Source: Rhyacophila brunnea
Lineage: Eukaryota > Arthropoda > Insecta > Trichoptera > Rhyacophilidae
Assembly (NCBI GenBank): GCA_022495005.1
Contig: JAGYXB010000363.1
Coordinates: 80,035 to 144,034 of the forward strand
DNA: 64,000 nucleotides
Direction: 5' to 3'
Of this stretch, positions 1 through 12,500 are shown one piece after another. Both the position numbers and the translations under genes were made by a program. Below the pieces are notes generated by a model. The model had not been told where the DNA came from. It did not search any database and saw nothing but the letters and a program-made list of their open reading frames with translations. How positions within the stretch are numbered: position 1 is the stretch's first letter; every line of letters starts with the position of its first letter.

Positions 1-340
1 TTTGGGATCACAGAGATTATCAATATAATTTTTTATCGTAAATATTTCACTATAACAATGTCGACATAAATTATACTAATGGTTTTATAAATGTGTTTAA
101 AAATTAATAAATGTAAAAAATATTAACACATGGATGTACTGAAATATGACTATATTCTAAAACATTAAAGCGAGAGGTTTAAAAGAATACTATTTTATGT
201 AATAAAAATACTTTATGCAGTCATCAAATGTTTAAAATAAATATAAAGGATAATAAGGATTCAAAATTATATAAATAGATTATTTACAACGTTTAAGGAA
301 TGTACAGAGTTATGCTCTGAAAATACCATAAAAAGCTCCA
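1..340. repeat. One-armed copy of the TTAA-palindrome repeat family, cut by the window edge
   Basis: This matches the arm of the 34692-36090 palindrome, reading centre to end. The match begins at base 1, so the copy continues outside the window. It stops near 340, just before the conserved terminal segment that would reach the TTAA end. It is closest to the copy at 49211-49805: both share a CATGGA/TCCATG variant in the middle of the arm. No coding capacity is seen. Confidence 0.75.
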
Positions 341-378
341 AGAAAATTATTTAAATGAAAACTGTTTTTGTGTTTATC

Positions 379-513
379 TCAAAACCATTGTTTTGTAGTT
401 TCGCCCTTGTCACCCCAACCCCCGAATGATTCCGCATTGTAATTTTTATATCCTGGCCAACACGTCATCATGGCACTGCGTATATCGCTTGAAAAGATTG
501 AAGGAACATAGAG
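379..513 (-). CDS. M13-like gene, putative last exon
   Basis: This follows the LLSFAQ exon in phase 0 and encodes 44 residues beginning LYVPSIFSSDIRS and ending KQWF before TGA (381-379). The acceptor AG is at 515-514. Normal M13 proteins end in C-x-x-W; here the aligned end reads TKQW, so the terminal cysteine would be lost. The rest of the exon does not obviously resemble the usual C-terminal segment, which makes this the weakest exon of the model. No AATAAA was seen on the minus strand between the stop and the repeat arm that begins at 340. Confidence 0.5.
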   Translation of the reverse strand, partial: LYVPSIFSSDIRSAMMTCWPGYKNYNAESFGGWGDKGETTKQWF

Positions 514-3500
514 CTCTACATAAAAGATAATTTTGAAATTTTTAGTTCCTTAGATGACCATGGTATATTTTTTTTAAAAGACAGAAATGATAATATTAGA
601 ACTTCTGATTCTGTTTCTACTGCAAAGTTTAACAATAATGTATACTAATGTAATCAACATAAATTTAGCGGATACAAACGTCATATTAATATTTTGTTTA
701 TGTAGCGAGTTGTATGGTAAGATTCAACTTTTACTTGCCATATTTGGTGGCAGTCACTTCACTAATAATGATTATTCAAAGATGACGACTTACCTGAGCA
801 AAACTAAGAAGGAATAATGTTACTTCTTCATAAGAGTCAAGTCCTGGGATATGTAGGTGAGTGTGATTCGCAGATAACTGCCAAGTCATAGCATCCAAGG
901 CAATTGTAACTCCGATGACCTCTTTCAGCAATTTGAAGTTTATTATTCGGCTTTCATTTCTCACAGTACCACTAAAAGTTTAAATACATTGTTGATATTA
1001 ATTAAAACGATTAATCTACTCCAGTGAGGCTATTCTAACATATCACTTAACATCCAAAAAGAGCTACATGTGATAAATATAATAATTATCACATTTATCA
1101 CTTTACGTATTCTGGTGGTTAATTATATTCATTTACCGTTAACCGTCTGAACTGTCAAAAAGTGCTATCTTTTGATAGCCCTCTTTTGGCAAGGTTAACT
1201 TTTAAAACGAGACAGAGTATGCTAATTTTACATATTGAGAATTGAGATGCAAGATCTAACTGTTTTGAAATATGATTAAGTACGTCACGGCCGTCATCGT
1301 AATTTTATAGTTCCCCGCGAGCTGTCAAATATTGAGTGGCTGGTAGCAGCTAGTAGTAACATAATATTTGTTTTACTTCAATTACATTTGTGTTGCAATC
1401 GCAATGACATGACTAATAAAATTGTAGGTTATGTTGATATGTTTGATGTGTCAATACAAAATTCTCAGATTCGGGCGTATCCGCCAACATGAACATACCC
1501 GAATTTGACTGACATATCTACCAACCTAAATTTTCGCCGTATTGCGAATTTACCAATTATTGTAGATATGAATGAATGTGAATGTGCCCTACTATGTTCA
1601 TTTAGACCAATGAAAATAACATAAACGTGCATAGAAATAGCTGCACGGGGATGTAAAACCTATGATACATGACGTATATTGGACCATTTTTCTATGGCAC
1701 ACAGGGAAAATTCGAGTATTTTTATGCAAAATTTTAGTAGTTTTTTTATAGTTAATTTATCTAAAATATACCAAATTTTCATATATTTTTTTATCTGACA
1801 ACACTAGCTTGCTTTGTCGTCATTCAAAAGCTTATACAATATTTTTTTAAATATCTTACATCGATATACTTTTAGCAATGTGTCAAAAATTAATGTACGA
1901 TGGAAATATTAGTAGACCATCCTTGTGTAAACATACGACGTGAACAATTAATTTCACATACACCACAAGCTACAAACGCAATTTACAATGATTCCCCTGT
2001 TGTCGGACATATAAAAGTGGGACCACTCTGTTAACCTGGAAAAATGCAAGAAAAAAGATAAATAACAAGGATTCTTGGAGGCGCTGTGTAGTTTACATAA
2101 TATGTACAGATAATGCACGGATAATCGGTAGTTTATTGTATATTATACAATAAACTACCGATTGTCCGTGCACGACACAGTGCATACAACGATATAATAG
2201 CTCTTTGGAAAATTCGAACTGATATTATAAAATCATTAAAAGATTACTGCAAACAAACCAAAATCACACATTTTCTTAATTAAGAATGAGTATTAAACAT
2301 GTTAAAATAATTGTCTGCTTTATAAATATTTATAATACCTATGTAGTATTCCCGATCACTACCAGATACGAGATATCTAGTAGTACTAATAATTCGGTCA
2401 AAACAAATAATTTCAAAATAGGACACATACTGACATCTATCAGAATGTTCCTAAAACATTTTACCATATTAGTGAATGATTTTACCATCGATAAACCTTG
2501 AATTTTGTAAAGTGTTACAACTGAGATTTTAGAGATGTCGTAGTTTTTTTTTTCCGCAAATTATATTAATTTGGACTGTTAGGTACTGCCAAGGGCTTTT
2601 TTACAGCAGCCAAAAGGAAAAAATCGTAGTTCAGATTATCTGTGTTTTTTGTTTATCCGTGCCACCTCTCGCCATCATTACCCCGGATAATCGGAAGTCT
2701 ACTGTATTCTAAATGAGGTGCGTATACGGTGAAAGAAAAAGAAGACAACAACAATGTTTTTTAAATTGAATCAAAAGCATCAATATTCACCCTTGTAAAC
2801 AAGTGAAGAAGTTCTGAACAGATTGCCAGTAGTAATCCACTTGAAGTCCGCGGTGTGACAAGTTTTTTATATCCGATTCTATAACATTGTCTATGGGATA
2901 GAAAGAGCTTGCTGGGATCAAAGCTTTTGTTACTGCATTGCTGAGCTTAACACCGAGTCTACCGTAGTTGATCGCCCTGGAATAAATTAATAATATATTT
3001 TGTATTGGAGCTTCTCTAATCATTTTTTCTTCTTCTTCAATGGCGCTACAGCTCAAGTCGAGCCCTGGCCTCCTCCACCGCCGTCCTCCAGCTAGAACGG
3101 TCCTCCGCACGTCTTTTCCAGTTCCTGATTTTTAGCAGCTATATACACCATAAATCAAAAAATTGAGCATCATTCTGTCTTGTACAAAAGCGGTGTAAGT
3201 GTAGTTCAATTATTTCTCAATATATCGCAGTAACAATCTAAAAGTGGCCAACCGAACAGCTACAGCATTTTACGGAGTAGTGGTGTATGTCACTAGTAGG
3301 TGATATTACTGTCAGATGCGTCGTATTTCACCATCCTTTTTTTAACTCCCTGAAGACAGGAAGTACAATCGAAGACATTGGTCCCCTTGAATACGCCGAA
3401 GAAGTTGACGAGTGATTAGTTTTAAGCCTAAATACTTCATTTCTTTATCAATGTTTATGTATTCAGTTTTTTATTCTTAATAAATTTATGAAAACATTTT

Positions 3501-6500
3501 AGTCAAATTTATTCAATGCTCATTCTATGATGATATGACAAAATGGTGGAAGTCATCGAAATAAAATATTTTAGAAAAAACGTTGAAAGCAGAAGTGGTG
3601 TAATTCATTTTGACAGTAAATAAATGATACATTTTCCAATGTTTTCAGGTAAAAATAGTCACTATTGGTTAAAGATGCTTTTAATGAGTAGATTTCAAAC
3701 GGCATCAAAGTTTCTCTATTACACCAAGCTTTACAGAGTTTCCACTAAAACTCCAATTTCTGGAAATCAACCGTTTTTGACTTATACCACTTCAGCTTTC
3801 AAAGGCTCATATGTAGAACAGATTTTTAAATAATTCATAGTTTTAATGTATTTTTTATTTAACTTAAAAAACATCAGTTTTTATGCAAAATAATAATATT
3901 GTTTACTTGAAATTATTTTTATTTATATCTTATCAACCATCTTTTGTGTAAATACTACTCTTATATAATGGAACCTTTCGAATGTGAAGCGAACGCAAAT
4001 TATTTAACAGTTTTTGTTGTTTATGTTTATGTTTGAATTGAAAATAGGTACATAGATACATCGATAGAAATTTTTCTTTTTATTGTTATTAGACAAATAT
4101 TAATAACACGGTGGCCGAGCGGCTTACACGCCGTCTTATGATGTCGTGGATCCCAGGTTCCAACCCTGGATCTGGCAAATACACATATTCTTTTTCAATA
4201 TTATTTGTATGGACCTAATAGGTTGAGCAAGTGGCTAACATCCATTTCTCGTAAAAACAAAAAATCTGTTAATACAAAACTCCACTCTGTGAAGCCCCAT
4301 AATATGATATTATTATGATCGGGCACAGTCAAAAGAAGAATTGAATAAATAAAACACTTTTATTGTAAAATGTATAAAACTGCACGTTTCGCAATTCCAT
4401 AACAAAATGTCCAATATTCTTAGTAGGACTATAATAATACCCCCTTAACAGGAAACATAATTTATAATTTACATTGTTTACTCATTGTGTACTTGATATA
4501 GGAATTGTTAATTATTATTCACTTGTTGCAATGTGGTGGCTAGTTGAAAACCATCTGTTGCAAGACTTCTTGATGGTACAACAGAAATATAAAGACATCA
4601 AATTGTGTTTTATTATTTTATTTTTAACATCACTGGAGACGGCAGGACGGAAATAAAAAATATATATTTCCGTAAATTTATAATAATCAATAATTGATAC
4701 TGCTAATAGGCACATAATGCAATTCCTAATTTATAATTTACCCCCAATATTAGCCATTGGCACGCCACTCATTTTTATGAATATTTTGGAACGTTACCAT
4801 AAAAAGGGTCGCCATTGTTGCTACAGTCAATCTAGCTAACGAAGAACTCCTATAAAAACAGATCAACTCACCTCGGATAATCATGACGAAAGTATTGAAA
4901 ACTGCTAAGCGATCTTGGTATAATAATAGTATTGTGTGCTTCATTATACAGTACTGTTCTTGCACTCAGTATTTGCAAAAGTATCCTAAAACATAAAATT
5001 AGTATAATGATATATTTTACAACAAAAATCAGTGATAATTTATTAATGCCTTGATCTTCCCGATTACTATTTTGATTAATTTGAGTAGTCAAAGATAGTT
5101 GAGCATCAGCACACTCAGAGTCCGTGTAGAGGAAATCACTGTGCGTTAACAATGTCCAGCGGTTAGCCCACGGCAATCCGTCGTCATCAGGGAACTCAGA
5201 AATAATGGGAACTGAAATACCCAACGGGTAAGGCGATAGCAGGTAACCATCTCGGGTAAGGAAGAATCCGGGTTAAACTTACACACGTGTCAAGAATACG
5301 TTGTACGTCTAATACTGAAAACTGCTTTCGGTTTATGCATTTACGCTCATTTAATGTTGGTGTATTACACATAATATTGCACGTGCATAATGCGTGCTTC
5401 ATTTTCGTAGGACACTCACACATTCAAAAACCCTGCTTCAACGTGCGGCGTATTGAATATAGCCAATCGGTATTCTATTTATTATCTGTTCTGTGGTCGT
5501 CATGGACAGTGGCCATGGCCCCATATCATGAAGAGGGCCCCCAGGCTAGGATGTCTGGCAGACACCTCTACCTATTGCTTGAATAATTGAGTTGTCGGCA
5601 CTCGTCATACGAATCGCAACCCCCTTTTGTGGTAACCAAGTAACATGCAACCCTTCGCCATATTGGACAAGTAACCAGTTTTATATAGCCTATAGCTATA
5701 TAGCCCCGCCTTGTGAGGGCCATAGCGGTGGCTCTAAAATACATAGTACCTATCTACTTATACAACATAGTTAATAATTAATAAATAAATAAATTATATA
5801 TAATTAATAAAAAATTAATAAATAGTCTTACTTTTCTTCAAATGTTTTTGAATTGTAGCTTATCTCTTTCTGTTTGTTTCCAAAGTTATAGATATTTTGA
5901 ACATTTTCCATAAAATTATATTTGAGAATAATCAACTCGTTGTGGTATTTGTTGGCATAATTTACTGTTAGACACTCCTGTGGTATCCCAACTTGTAACG
6001 TCATCATGTTAATCTGAAGAAATAGATGATTTAGTCAATTATTTTTATATACAATGTGGTATAATACATGTTTCGATAGAGATAAATTTAATGTATTATG
6101 CAAAGCCAAAAAAATTTTAAATTTCATAATATGAAATAGGTACTTCATGTTAGTTAACTGAGAGGTCTCTGTTGGTATCCTATTCAACTAAAATATTATT
6201 ACCAAGTTCAAAGGTGAAAAAGTTTTAAATTTTGACCACTAGATGGCAGTTGCCTGTCAGTGAGAAGAATAAATATATTAACAACTGAAATTCCTAAAAT
6301 GCATGGTGAATGAAAGCCGCAAAGCAGGTAGATAAACGACTCAAAGACAAAAGTAATGATAAACTGCTTTGCTGAACCAAAAGCAATCCTTATCAATGAT
6401 ATTCAAATCGAGGGAGTCAACAACCTATTTTGGTAACAAATGTCAATTGATGGGGTGGTATGTATGATGAGTTTGCTCGCAGAACCAAACTGGCATGGTG

Positions 6501-9500
6501 TGCATTTGAGCGCCTGAATAGTCTAATGTCTGCTAACAATGCTCACGTATGCATGTCAAACATGGACTCTTAATGTAAGAGAAATCAGTAGCGCAACGTG
6601 GCATGGAAAGGTGCATGTTGGGCATAATGCGTAAAGATTACAAAAGAAACCAATGGATAAGGAACCAGACAAGAGTATGCGATGTGATAAAGATCGCTAA
6701 GCAGATGAAATTGCAATGGGGTGGACATGTCGCTCGGCGAGTAGACAACCACTGGACAAATGCCGTCATACAGTAATATCCAAGGGTCACTAAACACCTA
6801 AAGAGACGCCCTAAAACCCGCCGGATAGACGAGCTCTTAAAGTTTGGTGGATGTATGTGGCAGCAAAGAACTGAAGAAGAGCAAAGAAGAGTGGAGAGAG
6901 CTAGGGGAGGCATTCATCCAGCAGGCTTCACAAACTGGCATAAAAATAAAATAGGTACTCACTTTATCAGTTAAAATTGTCTTCAAGGATTTCGTCATTC
7001 GTTTGTTGTTTTTGATTCTATTTTTAGTCACCATCTTTATACTCCACAGAATATGATTTATTGTTTGTCGTTCTAAAACTATTTTTGTATCAATCTCAGA
7101 AATCTTCTTATTATATAAGAGGCTGTATACCGCAAGAGGAACGTTTTTGTGTAATAGTGAAGAGCAAAACTCCCAGCGTGGTTGTATGTATTCATATCCT
7201 ATAACAAAGAAAATAACACTACAAGGTAAATACGCTACCAGTGATAACATGCGATGTATAATAAAATAAAATTTCAAAAACAAAATACACAGCACATCAC
7301 TGAAACTGCCTGTCTTTGGGAGGCGCATTAACTAGTTTGGTACCCCTCGCTAATGATTCCTGATAAGTTTGACACCGGGAAACGGTTTTGACCCAGAAGA
7401 GATCATGGTTGCGACCATGTGGGCAGTTGCATATAAATTCGAATTCTTTAGAATGTCAGGATTGGAAACCATCCTTCGTGAGAACAGGCAAAAATGTCAC
7501 AAAAGTAGATGTAACCTACAAGATTCAAGAGAGTGAAAAGCGAGCATTTTGCAGAAAGGCAGTTGGAAAATAATCGTTTGACGACTTATCCATAGGAAAA
7601 TCATTGCTCACATACAGGTTGACTGATTTGGCTCTTTTATAATAAAACCTTTAGGTACTAGTGAGGAATGAATGACCTCAATTGTTCACGCACGTCTTTA
7701 CTATGTTCCAAAGTCTCTATTCTCTGAAATAATCTTCACAATTCACTATTATTAAAAATTAATAGATAATCAATTTTAACTAATATTTTACATTATAAAA
7801 ATGAACCTAATTTACCTTTCAAGACTGAATTATAAACATGTAAAATTTTCTTGTACTTCGAATCCATAAATGGAAGATATTCTCTGACGAAAGTCCAGAT
7901 TATGAAGTTATTAAGGATTCTGAAATGAAAAAAGAAAAAAAGATTTAAATTAAAATGGTCATTTGATGCTGTCCAATTTCTATCTGTAAAGCCTCACTTC
8001 ACGTTGGGCAAGCATCTCAAATGTTGAAGCTCTTTGATATTTTGTAAAAAAACCAACACAGCATCGAAGTACGGCCAACATTTGCCGGCTATTATGGGCC
8101 CCAGAATATGTATTTCGCACTTTACGCGATAGTGACTGCTTACATTTGGCTGGCATATGCCATAATTGAGTACAGATTTCTAATTATTGTTATCAGTACC
8201 TAATCTAATTCTGGTCTCAGCTATAAAATCTTTGTTACCCTGATTTCTACTATTCTATATGTAGCACAGTTACATATTATATTTGGATTCAAACTTTGAA
8301 TCCTGATTTTCAAAACTAATATATTGAATTTTTGGTTAACCCATTGGAGACAGACAGAAAAGAAATTGGCACAACAGCCCGATTAAATATTTTAGTAAAT
8401 TAAACAAGAATTTATGAAAACTGCTTCTTCTTCTTGGATGGCGCTACAGCTCAAGTCGAGCCCTGGCCTCCTCCACCGCCGTCCTCCAGCCGGAACGGTC
8501 CTCCGCACGTCTTTTCCAATTCATGATTTTTAGCAGCTGGTTGGCATCTTTTGTAATGTTGTCACCCCAATAAAACTGCTACAACTTTCATATTACATGA
8601 TTAATTTAAATATTTATTAAAAATTTGTGTACATATTGAAACACTTCACTTCAATAAACTCATCTTCCTAAATATGTAGGTAAGTTTAAGAAATATCTAA
8701 AAGTAAAAAATAAAACATTTTTACCAATGACAAGCGGTGTCAAATTGAGAGAATCACTTGGTCATCAGAGGCGTCAAATTGGTGCCGATTATCTCCAATG
8801 CGGTAAGATAGAACTGTGGTGACGATTGTGTGGTGATATTACTCATCTGTGTGTAAACACAAGCTCAAGAGATGCATATGTTACGCCAAATGTGCGAAAT
8901 TGACTATTACATGAAATGGGCAAAATTTTGCCTATTCATGTAATAGTCAAGCTCGTTGCCTTATTCATGAATTAGGTAAATTATCTGCCGAGTGCGTGAA
9001 TTCACCAGGGTATGGAATTCTTAAACTGTCAACATGACAGTAGAAAAAGTAAATTTAATACGGATGGTTTTATTAACCATAATTGGACATAATATAATAT
9101 TATTATTATTAGGTTAGGTTAGGTTTTGTAATTCTGAATTCAACTGAATGTCCTTTTTGAGGTTAGCTAACAAATGTCAACAAACTATCAAATCATACTA
9201 TCACAAACAAACAATCGACCATTGCAAGGTTTATACCCAAGCAATAATCAAATCACGAAAATACCTTTTAATAAAATTCTTCCGTTATCATATTATAGTT
9301 CTAGATTTTTTTTGGCCATGGATATGAACGTCATTATAGTTATTGATTGGTATATTATTATATAATCAATGACATTTGATACATTTGGTTAGTTTGATTA
9401 GTTGCAAAAAACACCACCGGAGCGCTACCAATGCATGAGCATTTGACACATTTAGTTTAGTTGCAAAAAACACCACCGTAGCGCTACTATCTAATTTGCC

Positions 9501-12500
9501 CAATGCATGAACTAGGCAGAAAAATTACTACCGAATTCACGCACTTGGCAGATATTTTTCCTAATTTATGAATAAGGCAACGGGCTTGCATTTTTTATGA
9601 TATAGGCTAAATTTTGCCCATTTCATGAAATTGTCAATTTCGCACATTCGGCATAACACATATATCAATAAATAATGACTATGAAAGATTCCACTTTCAA
9701 ATACCTATTAAAAATCATGTTTCTGCTTCATGCTTCTAATCTTAGGGATACTTGCACAATTGGCTACATGAACATTCGAGTAGATAACCAGACACACCAA
9801 TCCTTTGCGACAGATGTTATCACTAAAAAGTACTTCACACGGCCCAGGCATGTCTTTCCAATGCCATCCAAGAATGTGATACCTACCAACTTCGAAATCT
9901 TATGACTCAGCTCCATGGATTCCATTGTAGGATGCTACAAAATGAATCTACATACTGCAGGGTTGGCATGGTAAGAGATACAGGATGCGGTATTAGATCG
10001 ATGACCTTGTAGGTACTTGCCTTATGAGCAGAGGGGCTTAAAGGTAAAGATAAGTATGAATAAAATAAAAAAATTACTCAAGTTAGGATCACCAGTTTGT
10101 AGTATCCATTTTATGTGAGTCACCATTTTGTAGTTGTGAATACTACATTTTAGTTTTTGATAATATGTGGATGAATATTAATTAATTACACAGAACTGGT
10201 TTTAATTGATGTTTATTGTTTGATTGTTCAAATGCAACATGAATGAACTGAAGTTACAATGTTAACTCAGTGAGTTTTGCTGCAGCGTTCTGTATTACCG
10301 ATTGTGAGTTTTAATTATCTTTTTCGCCGATAGATATTACTATACAATATTTCTACTTACACTGTTTCAGTTGCAGATATCATTTCTGGTAATTTTTTAA
10401 TGTATCTTGGAGATCGCAATAGAATTTTAGTAGTGTCTCCTATGTTGTTATCCTTGAAGACTCCTTTCAAAATTTCAAGCATAGGAACCTATAAAAAGAA
10501 AATAAAAATTTGGCATAACAGTAGAGTTTTATTAATAAAGTAGGTATGTATGTTTAGGGTATAGTAATTTAAATCACAATACTGTCATTCAGTATTGCCA
10601 AACGTCCCGATTTTTGCAGGACAAAACCAACAATAGAATGTCCTGCGCAGGACGGCTAAATTCACGATTATTCAACAAATAATACTCTCAGATGAATTTA
10701 AAATGATCAGATGCAAAAAACAGATGTTCTATTCACTTTTACATAATTAGATCTCTCAAAAATGAGGAAAAGTCAAGTATTATTTAATTTTTTTGTGTAA
10801 ATTCATATTAATAATACGATATGTGACATCTATTTGATAATAGCAAAAGTATTTATTGTAATAATATATTGATTACAATGGTGAGGTTTGTTTCTGTGCT
10901 ATCAATAGTGAAAATAACATTACAAACCTACCATCTATTGTAAATATTAAAAACTATTCAGGTAGTAAAATAAATTTTGTATAATATTATTATGGTTAGT
11001 CAAGCGGCTTATGTGTCGACTTATAATGTCGTCCCCGGTTCGAATCTTGGGTCTGGCAAATACACATATTATTGTTTTTCAATTTGTGTTTAGATTCAGA
11101 ATATGGATCTAATAGGTTGAGCAAGTGGCTAATATCCATTTCCCATATGATCTTATTAGGATCGCACATGATCTAACAATAATAATTATTATGGTTGAAT
11201 GAAATAAAAACAGTTTTTATAATATGTTTTCTTTACATGTGTATTAACATAATCACTGCTGACCTTTTAATTACCACATTTAAATAACACACGCGCCAGT
11301 CTCTTGAATGCAATGTCAATGTGCTATATATATGTCAATATCTACCTTAAAAGGCCGCAAATCTCGAAGCAGCACAATATCATATGACTCATTATGAAAA
11401 ATGTGAGATGCGATGCGCTGTTCATAGCCGAAAATGTTATCAGAAAATATATCCGTTTCTGTACTGATTGCACCCATACTCTTTGCAACGTCTCGGAGTA
11501 AAGTTTTGTATGCCAATACCATCTGCAAATAAAAACAATTCTTGATTTTTCAAAATACCATTCTATAAAACATCAATGCAAAAAAGTGTAAACTTACTTT
11601 GTATCACACGAATGTGATAATGATAATAAATAATATCTGTAACTGAGAACCAGACTACTTTAAGTGCGAAATGGAATACTTATGGGAAAACACAATTCAA
11701 AATTTTTCTGCCAATATTATATATAATAATATCTTTATTGCATTAAGAATTTCGGGTCTTCTCTTATGAATAGACTCGTAGTGTGAATTGGACCTGACAA
11801 ATGTGATAATAACTTAGGTAGACAATCATTTTGGACTCTGAGGTATATATATTCCCCCCCCCCACCTTTATTTATAACTAGGTACATTGTAAGCTTGCTT
11901 AAAACAAAAAATATTCTCAAACTACATAACAATATAAGGATAATTAAAAAAGTGAAATTTAGTCCTTTAAATTCTTATAATAGAATTCTTTCTAGTGTTA
12001 TATAATATATGTTTCTGATTTAATTATTAATATATAATTCAGATAGTATATCCAACTCATCAAAAAATTTACAAAATCAAGCAAAACACTGGAATAACCA
12101 CAATATAATAAAATAATAATATTTTTAAGCGCACATGTCATGGACAAAAATAAAATTTAGATTAGGTACAGCAACACTGTTATTTCATCACAAAAATACA
12201 TCGCAAATAATAGGTACTCCTGAAAAATACTTCCATAATAATATTTTAAAAATAATTTTTCTTTTAATATAATATTATGGATGTGTTAGATAGTAAAACA
12301 AACGGATACAATGAAAGGATTACAATCAGCTGTGTAGTGTCAAATAAAATAGAACTGGGTTGCTATATTTAAAAATCTTAATCAACCCCCCCCCCCAATC
12401 ATTTTTATTATAAAATGATGATTGTCAATAGATAAAAATTAAAGTGAAAAATGCTAAATATAAAGGTAATAAATTTACAGAATTTGACTTGATCGCTTGT

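Noticed and set aside
4107..4180. A functional Leu/Ser-type tRNA gene
   Set aside because: It has no proper anticodon arm, and the downstream body is shared with other SINE copies in the window.
5036..5224. Minus-strand frame with SEFPDDDGLPWANRW as a possible extra M13 exon
   Set aside because: Exons 5832-6013 and 4872-4985 join directly in the right phase and give a continuous family alignment, leaving no room for it. It resembles no M13 segment.
7388..7573. Plus-strand 61-codon frame in the M13-gene intron
   Set aside because: Short, antisense to the gene, no recognisable domain.
9109..9123. Interstitial telomere array
   Set aside because: Only three TTAGG units, lying inside a MITE; too short to be a telomeric remnant on its own.
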